Numbered from the stretch's first letter, positions 44,656-53,562 are shown. The stretch: DNA of 64,000 nt from Chitinimonas sp. BJYL2 (GCF_027257935.1 NZ_JANZKW010000002.1:310001-374000), one strand, 5' to 3'. Translations and numbers: made by a program. The notes: a model not told the origin generated them from the letters alone.

Positions 44656-45195
44656 TCAGTGATTGAACTCACGTTCATGCAAGAAGGCGGCATGCTTGGG
44701 CGCGCGCTTGGTCTTGGACCACTCCTCGAGCATGTCCCACTTCACGGCATCCAGCTTCTTGAGCATGACCTCTTCTTCGGGGTCCGGACAGGCCAGTTCA
44801 AGACGGTGGCCGTTCGGGTCGAAGAAGTAGATCGAATGGAAGGCTCCGTGGTCGGTCACACCGAGAACATCCACGCCATTGGCTTCGAGGTGTGCCCTGA
44901 ATTCCAGCAACTCAGCGCGATCCTTCACCTTGAAGGCAATGTGCTGTACCCAGGCCGGCGTATTCGGGTCGCGACCCATTTCGGGCTGGGTCGGCAGCTC
45001 AAAGAACGCCAGCACATTACCGTTACCGGCATCCATGAAGATATGCATGTACGGGTCCGGTGCCTTGGTCGATGGCACGAAGTCTTCGGCAATCGCCAGC
45101 ACGAAATCCATCTTCAGCATCTTCTGATACCAAAGCACGGTTTCCTTGGCGTCCTTGCAGCGGTAGGCGACGTGGTGAATGCGGTCAATCTTCAT
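44656..45195 (-). CDS. VOC superfamily protein in tyrosine cluster
   Basis: A 179-residue single vicinal-oxygen-chelate protein. Candidate metal ligands are His7 or His8 (RIHHVAYR), Glu in FFELPT (about 66), His in VQHIAFKV (about 84) and Glu in HRLELACP (about 132). It begins one base after hppD ends and ends 7 bp before phhA, so it is co-translated with both. It is not a known step of the homogentisate pathway; it may be an accessory dioxygenase or a metal-dependent isomerase. Its C-terminal 40 residues form a basic, helical extension. Confidence 0.85.
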   Translation of the reverse strand: MKIDRIHHVAYRCKDAKETVLWYQKMLKMDFVLAIAEDFVPSTKAPDPYMHIFMDAGNGNVLAFFELPTQPEMGRDPNTPAWVQHIAFKVKDRAELLEFRAHLEANGVDVLGVTDHGAFHSIYFFDPNGHRLELACPDPEEEVMLKKLDAVKWDMLEEWSKTKRAPKHAAFLHEREFNH

Positions 45196-45196
45196 A

Positions 45197-46276
45197 TCAA
45201 GCCTCGGCTTTCAGTACACCCCGGCGAATCTGGTCGCGTTCGAGCGACTCGAACAGCGCTTTGAAATTGCCTTCGCCAAAACCATCGTCGCCCTTGCGCT
45301 GGATGAATTCAAAGAACACCGGGCCCAGCACGGTTTCCGAGAAAATCTGCAGCAGCAGGCGCTTGTTGCCATCGGCAGTGCTGCCATCGAGCAGGATGCC
45401 GCGCGCTTGCAGCGCCGATACATTCTCGCCGTGGCCGGGCAGACGCTCTTCGAGCATTTCATAGTAGGTGTCGCGCGGCGCGGTCATCAGTGGAATGCCG
45501 GCGGCGCGGAGTTTGTCGATGCTGCCGATCAGATCATCGGTGAACAGGGCGATATGCTGGATGCCCTCACCGTTGAACTTCATCAGGAATTCTTCGATCT
45601 GGCCCGAACCCTTGGACGATTCCTCGTTCAGCGGAATGCGGATCTGGCCATCAGGCGCGGTCATGGCCTTGGAAGTAAGACCGGTGTATTCGCCCTTGAT
45701 ATCGAAATAGCGAATCTCGCGGAAGTTGAACAGGCGCTCGTAATAATCGGCCCAGAACTTCATACGGCCGCGGTAGACGTTATGGGTCAGGTGATCCACG
45801 ACCTTGAAGCCGTGGCCGACCGGGTGACGGTCTACGCCCTCGATGAATTCGAAGTCGATGTCATAGATGGACTTGCCGTCTTCGAAACGGTCGATCAGAT
45901 ACAGCGGCGCACCGCCAATACCCTTGATGGCCGGCAGCTTCAGCTCCATCGGGCCTGTGGGGATGTCGATCGGTTGCGCGCCCAGTTCCAGCGCTTTGCT
46001 GTAAGCCTTGTGCGAATCCTTCACGCGGAAAGCCAGGCCACAGGCCGATGCACCGTGCTCGGCAGCAAAATAGCCGGCCACGCTCTTGGGCTCACGGTTC
46101 ACAATGAAGTTGATATCCCCCTGGCGATACAACACCACATCCTTTGAACGATGGCGCGCTACAAGTGTGAAGCCCATCTTCTCGAACAGCGGTTCCAGCA
46201 CATTGGGCACGGGCGAGGCGAACTCAACGAATTCAAAGCCCATCAGACCCATCGGGTTATCAAACAAATCGGCCAT
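45197..46276 (-). CDS. hppD: 4-Hydroxyphenylpyruvate dioxygenase
   Basis: A 359-residue HPPD, which turns 4-hydroxyphenylpyruvate into homogentisate. The three iron ligands fall in VVDHLTHNV (His), GIQHIALFT (His) and [10 protein letters not shown] (Glu) within two VOC domains. The C-terminal [23 protein letters not shown] helix that closes the active site is intact. First gene of the leftward aromatic amino acid cluster and divergent from an Lrp/AsnC regulator across 158 bp. Confidence 0.97.
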   Translation of the reverse strand: MADLFDNPMGLMGFEFVEFASPVPNVLEPLFEKMGFTLVARHRSKDVVLYRQGDINFIVNREPKSVAGYFAAEHGASACGLAFRVKDSHKAYSKALELGAQPIDIPTGPMELKLPAIKGIGGAPLYLIDRFEDGKSIYDIDFEFIEGVDRHPVGHGFKVVDHLTHNVYRGRMKFWADYYERLFNFREIRYFDIKGEYTGLTSKAMTAPDGQIRIPLNEESSKGSGQIEEFLMKFNGEGIQHIALFTDDLIGSIDKLRAAGIPLMTAPRDTYYEMLEERLPGHGENVSALQARGILLDGSTADGNKRLLLQIFSETVLGPVFFEFIQRKGDDGFGEGNFKALFESLERDQIRRGVLKAEA

Positions 46277-46390
46277 GCTGAAGTCCTTTTCCTGGTTCTT
46301 TCGCGGCTAGCGCGGCGTGCGCTCGGGTTGGCGAAAGGATACGAATTCGGCCACGCAATGTGCTTTCAAAATCCACCCACCACAGATCGA

Positions 46391-46413
46391 TTATTGGCAC
46401 AATCTGCCAATAA
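46391..46413. promoter_or_regulatory. Palindrome between hppD and the Lrp-type regulator
   Basis: TTATTGGCA and TGCCAATAA form a perfect 9-bp inverted repeat with a 5-bp spacer (CAATC). It lies 22 bp before the Lrp/AsnC start and about 115 bp before hppD. An AT-rich dyad with a 5-bp spacer fits an Lrp-type dimer site, so it is the probable operator for the divergent pair. Confidence 0.6.
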
Positions 46414-46434
46414 TTCTCCGATTTAGGGTCAACC

Positions 46435-46908
46435 ATGATCGAGCTGGACAAGACTGATCTCAAAATCCTCGCCATCCTGCAAAAAGACGGGCATTTGACG
46501 AACCAGGAACTAGCCGAAACCATCAACCTCTCGCCCTCGCCCACCTTGCGGCGGCTAAAGCGGCTGGAACAGGAAGGCGTGATCGCGCGCTACGTGGCGC
46601 TGCTGGAGCCGGCCAAGATTGGCTTGGGGCTGGAAGCGTTTGTGCGGGTGATGCTGGACAAGCGCGAGCGCCATTTCGAAACGTTTGCCAGCGCCGTGCA
46701 GGATTGGCCCGAGGTGGTGTCGTGCCACGCCATGGCGGGCGAGATGGACTATCTGCTGCGGGTGGTATTTGAAGACCTGGCCCACTTCTCGCGCTTTGTA
46801 ATGGACACGCTGCTCAAACATCCGGGCGTGATTGATGTGAAATCGAGCTTTGTCCTTCAGGCCATCAAGCAAACGACGGCGCTGCCGCTTGATCATCTGA
46901 ATCCGTAG
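46435..46908 (+). CDS. Lrp/AsnC family transcriptional regulator
   Basis: A 157-residue regulator: N-terminal helix-turn-helix (LDKTDLKILAILQKDG and NLSPSPTLRRLKRLEQEGVI, about 3-45) and a C-terminal RAM ligand-binding domain (EVVSCHAMAGEMDYLLRVVFEDL, about 95-117). It is divergent from hppD and probably responds to phenylalanine or tyrosine to control the cluster, as inferred from position and the palindrome between them. Its TAG stop codon is the first three bases of an intergenic repeat element. Confidence 0.9.
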   Translation: MIELDKTDLKILAILQKDGHLTNQELAETINLSPSPTLRRLKRLEQEGVIARYVALLEPAKIGLGLEAFVRVMLDKRERHFETFASAVQDWPEVVSCHAMAGEMDYLLRVVFEDLAHFSRFVMDTLLKHPGVIDVKSSFVLQAIKQTTALPLDHLNP

Positions 46909-46986
46909 GGTGCAAAAGCTGCGCGCATTGCACCGGTTTCATGGGGTTCAAAGGTGCAATGCGGCCTTGGGCCTTGTTGCACCCTA
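46906..46986. repeat. Intergenic inverted-repeat element, copy 3
   Basis: Begins TAGGGTGCA and ends TGCACCCTA, with an inner inverted pair GCATTGCACC (46925-46934) and GGTGCAATGC (46953-46962). The right half, GGTGCAATGCGGCCTTGGGC, matches copy 2 closely, as does the right end. The element's first three bases are the stop codon of the Lrp-type gene, and it ends 3 bp before the GNAT stop. Confidence 0.85.
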
Positions 46987-46989
46987 CGT

Positions 46990-47607
46990 TCAGGCGACTT
47001 GGTCCGACTCTTGCCGGCTTGCCAGCAAACGGCCGGCAGGCTTGCTTTGCTGGCAATGGCTGGCCGCGTAGGTTTCGCTACCCAGCTTGAACAAGCTGCT
47101 TGCCGGTAGCCACGGGAAATCCTGCAGCTCACCGTCGGGCTGCATGCCCAGCTTTTCCAGTACGCGCTGCGATGCCAGATGATCGGGGCGTACCAGTCCA
47201 TGTACCGCCTCTGCACCCAGTACATCAAATGCCACTTGCAGCGCAGCCTCGCCCAGCTCGGTGGCCAGCCCTTTGCCCCAGGCATCCACAGCAAAGCGGA
47301 AGCCCAGATTCAGCCGCTGGGTATCGCCATAGGCGCGCCAGCTCAGTCCACCAAAACCGATCACACGGTCCGGATTGGCCTTGTCGGCAATCGCCCACAG
47401 ACCAAAACCATGCTGCACCCAGTGCATTTGCCAGCGCCACAACAGATCGGCCGCCGCGGCCTCGTCGCGCAAGGGGCCGACCGGGTTGTGGCGGCAGGTT
47501 GCCGGGTCGCCAAAGATTGCCCACACGGCGGCCATATCGGCAACAACGGGTTCACGCAGGATCAAGCGTTCGGTCGTCAGCGGAGAGATGGCACAGGGGC
47601 GAGGCAT
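46990..47607 (-). CDS. GNAT family N-acetyltransferase (RimJ/RimL-like)
   Basis: A 205-residue GNAT protein of the Acetyltransf_3 type. It starts with TERLILREPVVADMAAVW and contains RFAVDAWGKGLATELGEAAL (motif A, about 105-125) and LVRPDHLASQRVLEKLGM (about 140-157). The listed start is the second in-frame ATG; 47637 is possible. Convergent with the Lrp-type gene and divergent from LysR. Acceptor unknown. Confidence 0.85.
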   Translation of the reverse strand: MPRPCAISPLTTERLILREPVVADMAAVWAIFGDPATCRHNPVGPLRDEAAAADLLWRWQMHWVQHGFGLWAIADKANPDRVIGFGGLSWRAYGDTQRLNLGFRFAVDAWGKGLATELGEAALQVAFDVLGAEAVHGLVRPDHLASQRVLEKLGMQPDGELQDFPWLPASSLFKLGSETYAASHCQQSKPAGRLLASRQESDQVA

Positions 47608-47660
47608 GGCATGGGTCCGGCAGACAGGATGGTGCATATTGTCTGGCAGCCCCTGTCATT

Positions 47661-47696
47661 CAGGAATACGATTCCTGCTTATAGTTGTTATAAGCA
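47661..47696. promoter_or_regulatory. Two adjoining palindromes upstream of the LysR gene
   Basis: CAGGAAT-ACG-ATTCCTG (47661-47677) overlaps by two bases TGCTTATA-GTTGT-TATAAGCA (47676-47696). The second matches a LysR-type box (T-N11-A with flanking dyad) and lies 6 bp before the LysR start codon, between it and the divergent GNAT gene. Likely autoregulatory site; the first dyad may be an accessory site. Confidence 0.6.
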
Positions 47697-47702
47697 AAGC
47701 AA

Positions 47703-48608
47703 ATGTCTCTACTAATCAGCGATCTTGAGCTATTGCGCGATGTGGCTGAGCTGGGCAGCTTTAGCCGCGCTGCCGCGGCGCGCGGCTGGTCGCAGCCTCA
47801 AGTCAGCCAGCGCGTGGCGCTGCTCGAAACCACGCTGGGCGTGCCGCTGTTTCAGCGTCATCGACGCGGTGCCGTTGCCACACCAGCCTGCCTGACCTAC
47901 CTGGACGCCGTTCGCCGCGCACTCAGCGAACTGGACGCCGGCAAGCTCGCCATCCAGGGTAGCGCCGCGCTGCCCGAAGCGCGCGTCGGCTGCCCGCCCT
48001 CGCTCGCACCGCTGGTGTTTGCACCGCTGATTGCCGTATTGGCTGATGCACCGCTGGAACTCTATTGCCACACCGATCACTCGCCTGAGCTGATGGAGCG
48101 CGTACTCAGTGGCCGGCTCAAGCTGGCCTTCGTGTTCAACCGCCCTACCATTACCGGCATCCATCTGGAGGTGCTGGCCAGCAGCCCGATTGTGGCGCTG
48201 GCCGCGCCCACGCACCCACTGGCTACTCGTTCGCAACTACGACTAGCCGATGTGGCCAATGAGCGGGTCTCGCCGCAATGGTGGGGGCACGATGCCGACG
48301 CACTCGTGCGCCTGCTGCGGCAGCATCGCCGCGCCGATCTGCCCTTGCACATCAACCAGCCCGCCACCACCGCTTGCGATCTGGCGCGCAGCCATGGATT
48401 TATCGTTTTCATGCCACGCATAGCGGCGCTGGATGAGCTGGATCGAGGCGAGCTGGCGCCACTTCCGATCTGCGACCTGCCCGACTGGCGCTGGGAGGTG
48501 ATGATGGCCTACCGCGCTGGAAAGCGGCCTGATGCCACGCGGGAACTACTGCTCGCCAGCGCACGGGAAATCGGTGCGCGGTGGCGGGCTCGCCTGTCCC
48601 CGGGCTGA
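47703..48608 (+). CDS. LysR family transcriptional regulator
   Basis: A 301-residue LTTR: N-terminal winged helix (residues 3-62, LRDVAELGSFSRAAAARGWSQPQVSQRVALLE) and a two-lobe effector-binding domain (about 90-290). It is divergent from a GNAT gene, with LTTR-like dyads close to its start. No obvious target operon is beside it apart from that GNAT gene. The effector is unknown. Confidence 0.92.
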   Translation: MSLLISDLELLRDVAELGSFSRAAAARGWSQPQVSQRVALLETTLGVPLFQRHRRGAVATPACLTYLDAVRRALSELDAGKLAIQGSAALPEARVGCPPSLAPLVFAPLIAVLADAPLELYCHTDHSPELMERVLSGRLKLAFVFNRPTITGIHLEVLASSPIVALAAPTHPLATRSQLRLADVANERVSPQWWGHDADALVRLLRQHRRADLPLHINQPATTACDLARSHGFIVFMPRIAALDELDRGELAPLPICDLPDWRWEVMMAYRAGKRPDATRELLLASAREIGARWRARLSPG

Positions 48609-48804
48609 CTGCAGCCAAGCCCCAGCTGCCGAAGACGCAACGCCCGCTGGCATAAGCCCCACAGAGTCGGCCTGTACCGACCCGGCAGCTTTGACGCTAG
48701 CACCCCCATTCCCGCATCATTACGCGATTTTTCCGATTTCAGGGTGCGCCGCTTCCCCGCATTGACCGGCCCATCCACCAGCAAAAAACAGCAAGGAATC
48801 CCCC

Positions 48805-50460
48805 GTGGAACGCGAATTCATGGAATACGATGTGGTGATCGTTGGCGCAGGCCCTTCCGGCCTGTCTGCGGCGATCCGCCTCAAGCAACTGGCGGCCGAA
48901 AAAGGCAGCGAACTCAGCGTTTGCGTGCTTGAAAAAGGCTCCGAAGTCGGCGCGCATATCCTCTCGGGTGCCGTGATCGACCCGATCGCCATGAACGAGC
49001 TGTTCCCCGACTGGAAAGAGCGCGGCGCCCCCCTCAATGTGCCCGTCACTGAAGACCGCTTCCTGATTCTGGAAGAAGACGAGTCCTACCGGATTCCGAA
49101 CTTCCTGCTGCCGCCGCTGATGAATAACCACGGCAACTACATCGTCAGCTTGGGCAATGTCTGCCGCTGGCTGGCGCAGCAGGCCGAAGACTTGGGCGTG
49201 GAAATCTACCCCGGCTTTGCCGCCGCTGAGGTGCTCTACCACGACGACGGGTCGGTCAAGGGCGTGGCCACCGGCGATATGGGCGTAGCCAAGGATGGCA
49301 CCCACAAGCCCGAATACGCGCGCGGCATGGAGCTGCATGCCAAATACACGCTGATCGCCGAAGGCGTGCGCGGCTCGCTGGCCAAGGAAATCCAGGGCAA
49401 GTTCGATCTGCGCGATGGCGTCGATCCGCAGAAGTTCGGCATCGGCATCAAGGAACTCTGGCAGGTAGACCCGGCCCAGCATCAGCCAGGCCTCGTTGTC
49501 CACTCCCAAGGCTGGCCGCTGGGTGGCAACGCCGGCGGCGGCGCTTTCTTGTATCACCTCGATGACAATCAGGTGGCCATCGGCTTCGTGGTTCACCTGA
49601 ACTATGAAAACCCGCACCTGAGCCCGTTTGAAGAATTCCAGCGCTTCAAGACCCACCCGGCCATCCGCGGCTTTTTCGAAGGCGGCAAGCGCATTGCCTA
49701 CGGCGCGCGCGCCATCAACGAAGGCGGCCTGCAGTCGATTCCCAAGCTGACCTTCCCCGGTGGCGCACTGATCGGCTGTTCGGCCGGCTTTGTGAACGTG
49801 CCTCGTATCAAGGGCAGCCACAACGCCATGAAGAGCGGCATGCTGGCCGCCGAAGCCGCATTCGAGGCCTTGTCCGCTGGCCGTGCCGGCCATGACGAAC
49901 TGACCGCCTACAGCGACAAGCTGCGCACTTCATGGGTGTGGGAAGACCTCGACAAGGTTCGCAATATCAAACCCGCCGTCACCCGCTTCGGTCTGTGGGC
50001 CGGTTCGATTTATGGCGGCTTCGACATGTGGTGCCACTCGCTGGGCATACGCCTGCCGTGGACTTTCAAGCACGGCAAGGCCGACCACGAAGCCTTGCTG
50101 CCCGCTGCTGACTGCACGCCGATCAACTATCCCAAGCCCGACGGCAAGATCAGCTTCGACAAACTGAGTTCGGTGTTCATCTCCAACACCAACCACGAGG
50201 AAGACCAGCCGAGCCACCTCACGCTCAAGAACATCAGCGTGCCGGTTGCGGTGAACTGGAACATCTACAACGGCCCCGAGCAGCGCTTTTGCCCAGCCGG
50301 CGTATATGAATATGTGGGGATCGAAGAAGGCCAGCCGCGCTTGCAGATCAACGCGCAGAACTGCGTGCACTGCAAGACCTGCGATATCAAGGACCCCAGC
50401 CAGAACATCAACTGGGTGGTGCCTGAGGGTGGTGGCGGCCCGAACTATCCGAATATGTAA
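48805..50460 (+). CDS. Electron transfer flavoprotein-ubiquinone oxidoreductase
   Basis: A 551-residue ETF-QO. It has an N-terminal FAD-binding motif [18 protein letters not shown] (about 9-26), a ubiquinone-binding middle region, and a C-terminal [4Fe-4S] domain (CPAGVYEYV and [13 protein letters not shown] give the four cysteines) ending [10 protein letters not shown]. It passes electrons from acyl-CoA and amino-acid dehydrogenases through ETF to ubiquinone at the inner membrane face. It sits alone with its own terminator; etfAB are not in the window. Confidence 0.96.
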   Translation: MEREFMEYDVVIVGAGPSGLSAAIRLKQLAAEKGSELSVCVLEKGSEVGAHILSGAVIDPIAMNELFPDWKERGAPLNVPVTEDRFLILEEDESYRIPNFLLPPLMNNHGNYIVSLGNVCRWLAQQAEDLGVEIYPGFAAAEVLYHDDGSVKGVATGDMGVAKDGTHKPEYARGMELHAKYTLIAEGVRGSLAKEIQGKFDLRDGVDPQKFGIGIKELWQVDPAQHQPGLVVHSQGWPLGGNAGGGAFLYHLDDNQVAIGFVVHLNYENPHLSPFEEFQRFKTHPAIRGFFEGGKRIAYGARAINEGGLQSIPKLTFPGGALIGCSAGFVNVPRIKGSHNAMKSGMLAAEAAFEALSAGRAGHDELTAYSDKLRTSWVWEDLDKVRNIKPAVTRFGLWAGSIYGGFDMWCHSLGIRLPWTFKHGKADHEALLPAADCTPINYPKPDGKISFDKLSSVFISNTNHEEDQPSHLTLKNISVPVAVNWNIYNGPEQRFCPAGVYEYVGIEEGQPRLQINAQNCVHCKTCDIKDPSQNINWVVPEGGGGPNYPNM

Positions 50461-50478
50461 GGCAGTGCTTCAACAACA

Positions 50479-50504
50479 AAACGGCGACCATGAGGTCGCC
50501 GTTT
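50479..50504. terminator. Terminator between ETF-QO and the Gfo/Idh/MocA gene
   Basis: Stem AAACGGCGACC/GGTCGCCGTTT with loop ATGA, followed by GTTTTG on the right and by a T-rich run on the left strand. It lies 19 bp after the ETF-QO stop and can serve the convergent oxidoreductase gene too. Confidence 0.85.
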
Positions 50505-50575
50505 GTTTTGGGGAAGTCCGCTTGCGCGCGGGATGGGCAATATCTCCCTACCCGCCCCCAACGAGTGCCGGATCG

Positions 50576-51592
50576 TCAGGCTTCAAAGGGATACTTCACC
50601 CCTACCCGCTCACGAATGGCATCCATCCAGCGCAACATCGCTAGCGTCTCCGCGTGGGACATGATCGGGCTCTCAATCAACCCGGCACGGATGCAGCGCA
50701 TGGCCTCGCGGATTTCATATTCAAAACCATTGATCTCAAACGGAGCCTCAACCTGCTCGGCTCCGCACCCGGCCACATGCAAGCTGGCGCGCGTGCCCTG
50801 CCAGAACATCTCGGGCACCACGATATAGCCACCATCTCCGATCAAACGCAGGCTATTGTCGCCAATTGCATCAAACGCACACACAAACTGGGCGTGGCAG
50901 CCATCGGCAAAGCGCAGTTGAGCGCTGATGCGCTCATCCACACCGGTCTTGGCCAGCACACCATCGACATGCATATCCACCAGCGCGGGCATGTCGCTTT
51001 GCTGCGCGAGCGCCCAGCGGATGGCGGTGAGGTTGTAGATGCCGATATCCAGCAAGGCCCCGCCCGCCAACGCCGGGCTAAAGACGCGGCTCTCCGGTCC
51101 GGCATTGGCAGCAAAGCAGAAGCTGGACTGGATGCTGCGCAAGCGGCCAATCGCGCCGCTGGCCAGCCACCGGCCCATCTGCTGGTAGATGGGCAGGAAG
51201 CGTGTCCACACCGCTTCCATCAGAAACACCCCGCGCGCCTGTGCCAGCGCCAGCAGGGGCTCGGCAATCGCAGCACTGGGTACCAGCGGCTTCTCGCAAA
51301 GCACGGGCTTGCCCGCGATCAGGCAGGCCTGGATCGCCTCGCCATGTGCCGAGTGCGGAGTGGCGATATACACGGCATCGATGCCGTCATCGCCCAGTGC
51401 CTGAGCCAGATCGGTGTAGACCTTGATGGGTGCAGCGTCCGGGGCTTGCCATGCGCTGGCAAACCCGGCGCCGCGTGCGCCATCCCGTGCAATCACGGCA
51501 ACAAGGCTGGCATCCGGTAAGGCGTTGACGGCCTCGGCAAAGCGCCGGGCGATCTTGCCGGGGCCGATGATCGCCCAGCGCATCGGCATCAT
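50576..51592 (-). CDS. Gfo/Idh/MocA family oxidoreductase
   Basis: A 338-residue NAD(P)-dependent oxidoreductase. The Rossmann start MRWAIIGPGKIARRF and VLCEKPL motif (about residues 90-97) mark the family, with the C-terminal alpha/beta substrate domain. Probably acts on a sugar or a related polyol. The start at 51592 makes an ATGA overlap with the preceding phosphatase gene; ATGs at 51589 and 51583 are also possible. The coupling suggests the two products share a pathway or regulation. Confidence 0.88.
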   Translation of the reverse strand: MMPMRWAIIGPGKIARRFAEAVNALPDASLVAVIARDGARGAGFASAWQAPDAAPIKVYTDLAQALGDDGIDAVYIATPHSAHGEAIQACLIAGKPVLCEKPLVPSAAIAEPLLALAQARGVFLMEAVWTRFLPIYQQMGRWLASGAIGRLRSIQSSFCFAANAGPESRVFSPALAGGALLDIGIYNLTAIRWALAQQSDMPALVDMHVDGVLAKTGVDERISAQLRFADGCHAQFVCAFDAIGDNSLRLIGDGGYIVVPEMFWQGTRASLHVAGCGAEQVEAPFEINGFEYEIREAMRCIRAGLIESPIMSHAETLAMLRWMDAIRERVGVKYPFEA

Positions 51593-53436
51593 GGCTGCCA
51601 GCGCGTGGTGATGACGCAATGATCCGAGTACAGATCACGCACCTTGGCATGGTCGGTCAGCGCAGCGCCGGTTTGCGGGTCGCGATATGGCACGGCTTCC
51701 ACCGAACCTGCTACCCACCCGCGCTCTGCACCACCACCGAGCACAATGTGGTCGATGCTGTTGCCGGGATAGCGCGGGTTGTAGCAACCAGCCGGGTGCT
51801 TGAACGCCGCGGTTGGCGCAATAATGGGTGCCTGGCTCAGATTGCCCTCGCCGTTTTCAATCCAGCGCGTCAAGGTATCGGCATCGCCGGCACGCTCGCT
51901 AGCCAGCTCACGGTTGAAGTCGCCCAGAATCACGTAACGCTCGCCGGCCTTTTCCTTGGCTGCGATCCAGCGGCTCAGGATCGGTGCCTGCTTCACCAGC
52001 ATGCGGCAGTGATCGGTTGGGGCATTGAGACTACCTGCGGCACAGCGGGACTTGAGGTGCAGGGCCAGCACCGTCAGCTTGCTGCCATCGGCCAACTCCA
52101 GCTGCGCCTCCAGCGCACCGCGCTGATCCCGATCAAGCGGTTCGCCAATCTGGCTGAACGGTTTGAATACGGGTGTCGTGCCGGGCTTGAGCACACTTTT
52201 GCGCACGGCAATCCCGACCTTCTGCCAGCCGCCGCCAGGAAAGGCGCCCATCACATAGGAGCCAGGTGCAATCACGTCGGTACCGATCGACAACTCGCCC
52301 TTGCCATCCATGATGCGCTGAATGGCATCCAGCCCTTCCACTTCCTGGAAGGCCAAGATGTCGGCATCCACCAGCTTGGCGTGACGCGCCAGTCGCTGAT
52401 AGTCCGTCGCCCGACGGAACGGGCCGCCATTTCGGCACACGGCGGTGGGTCGATCATCAAAGTTGCGGAAGGAGCGCGCCTCCTCCTCACAGCGTTGCGC
52501 CATGGGCTCGTCGAGTGGCGCATTGGCCAGCCAGGCAATATTCCAGGTCGCCAACTTCAGGCCCGTTGCTGCGGCCGGTGCGTCCCAGCCGCTAGGCGGA
52601 TTCAATCGGGCAGCACGTGCGGCCAGATTGGCCGGCATGGCCCGATCCCAGGAGCCGTACATGGGGTTGGGCAGCATGAACCAGCGCTTACCAAACAGGG
52701 ACAAAGCCGCCTTGGCTTCGGCGCTGGGTTTGCCGGCACGTAGCGCATCGGCCTCGGCCGCCGGCAGGAAGTCGCGCAGATCGTCGCCAAGCAGCATGAC
52801 AATGCGCTTGCCTTGCGCTGCCAGCAGGCTGCGCCGGCCTGTTTTGTCGCTCACCCAGCCGGGCTGCTCGTTCTTCAGCAGCAGGAACTCTGGTGTCACA
52901 TCCGGAAACCCGAGTTCGCGCAGATTGCGGATGGTGTGGGACTCTGCGGGACACGCCTCACCGTCTTTGGCGACACATTCACGATTGGTAACGTAGTAAA
53001 CCTGCACATCCAAGGCGCGGGCCTTGCGCACAAAGTCCAACGCTCCTGGCAGTGGCTTGGCCTCACCCTTGGCAACCCAGTCCTGCCAGGCGGCCTCGCT
53101 GTAATCGCGATTCTCCCGCATGAGCCAGGCATTGAACGCCGAGTTATTGAGCACGGTTTCGTCGATATCGAGCACCACCGCATTGGCCGTCGTCTTCACG
53201 CCCTTGGGTGTGGCCTCCCGGGACAGGGTGGCAATCCCGGGTTTGCGCACGGCACTGGGCAACTGGTCGATCGCCGCTTGGTAGACCGTTTGCGCATTCA
53301 GCTGCGCCTCTTCCGACAGGTGATACCACCACACAGCATTCAGTTTGGCGAGATTGGCGCCCGTAGGTTCGGCCGCGAGCGCCGGGGTGCTCCAAGCGCT
53401 TAATAGCGCCGCCAGAAACAGGGATAACTTCGGCAT
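51589..53436 (-). CDS. Exported acid phosphatase (e(P4)-like HAD) fused to an EEP hydrolase domain
   Basis: A 615-residue exported protein with a signal peptide (about 1-22) and two catalytic domains. Residues 30-260 resemble class-C/e(P4) HAD phosphatases: DIDET at 90-94, a Thr/Asn at 150-151 and GDD at 217-219. Residues 293-615 form an EEP domain: ATWNIAWL, Glu365 (QEVEG), His460, GDFN at 505-508, IDH and SDH. The family e(P4) is normally a lipoprotein, but here no lipobox is seen. AAGGAA precedes the ATG at 53436. Both domains remove or split phosphate esters, so the fusion may degrade nucleotides or nucleic acids in the periplasm. The fusion is unusual. Confidence 0.83.
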   Translation of the reverse strand: MPKLSLFLAALLSAWSTPALAAEPTGANLAKLNAVWWYHLSEEAQLNAQTVYQAAIDQLPSAVRKPGIATLSREATPKGVKTTANAVVLDIDETVLNNSAFNAWLMRENRDYSEAAWQDWVAKGEAKPLPGALDFVRKARALDVQVYYVTNRECVAKDGEACPAESHTIRNLRELGFPDVTPEFLLLKNEQPGWVSDKTGRRSLLAAQGKRIVMLLGDDLRDFLPAAEADALRAGKPSAEAKAALSLFGKRWFMLPNPMYGSWDRAMPANLAARAARLNPPSGWDAPAAATGLKLATWNIAWLANAPLDEPMAQRCEEEARSFRNFDDRPTAVCRNGGPFRRATDYQRLARHAKLVDADILAFQEVEGLDAIQRIMDGKGELSIGTDVIAPGSYVMGAFPGGGWQKVGIAVRKSVLKPGTTPVFKPFSQIGEPLDRDQRGALEAQLELADGSKLTVLALHLKSRCAAGSLNAPTDHCRMLVKQAPILSRWIAAKEKAGERYVILGDFNRELASERAGDADTLTRWIENGEGNLSQAPIIAPTAAFKHPAGCYNPRYPGNSIDHIVLGGGAERGWVAGSVEAVPYRDPQTGAALTDHAKVRDLYSDHCVITTRWQP

Positions 53437-53519
53437 GAGAAATTCCTTGCAAAGGGACGCGGGGGATCGCCCCGACGCCGCCATGTTAGTGCTGAGCTAT
53501 TCAGTGACAAAACCAAAGC

Positions 53520-53541
53520 AAAAGGCCCCGTTACCGGGGCC
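53520..53541 (-). terminator. Terminator after the beta-propeller lipoprotein gene
   Basis: Stem GGCCCCG/CGGGGCC with loop TTAC; in the leftward direction it is followed by TTTTGCTTT. It lies 21 bp past the lipoprotein stop and about 83 bp before the phosphatase-EEP start. Confidence 0.85.
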
Positions 53542-53562
53542 CTCGGCCTGGAACATCCAGCA

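Noticed and set aside
48739-49893. 384-codon frame opposite ETF-QO
   Set aside because: Antisense to a complete ETF-QO with FAD and Fe-S motifs; no start signal or domain.
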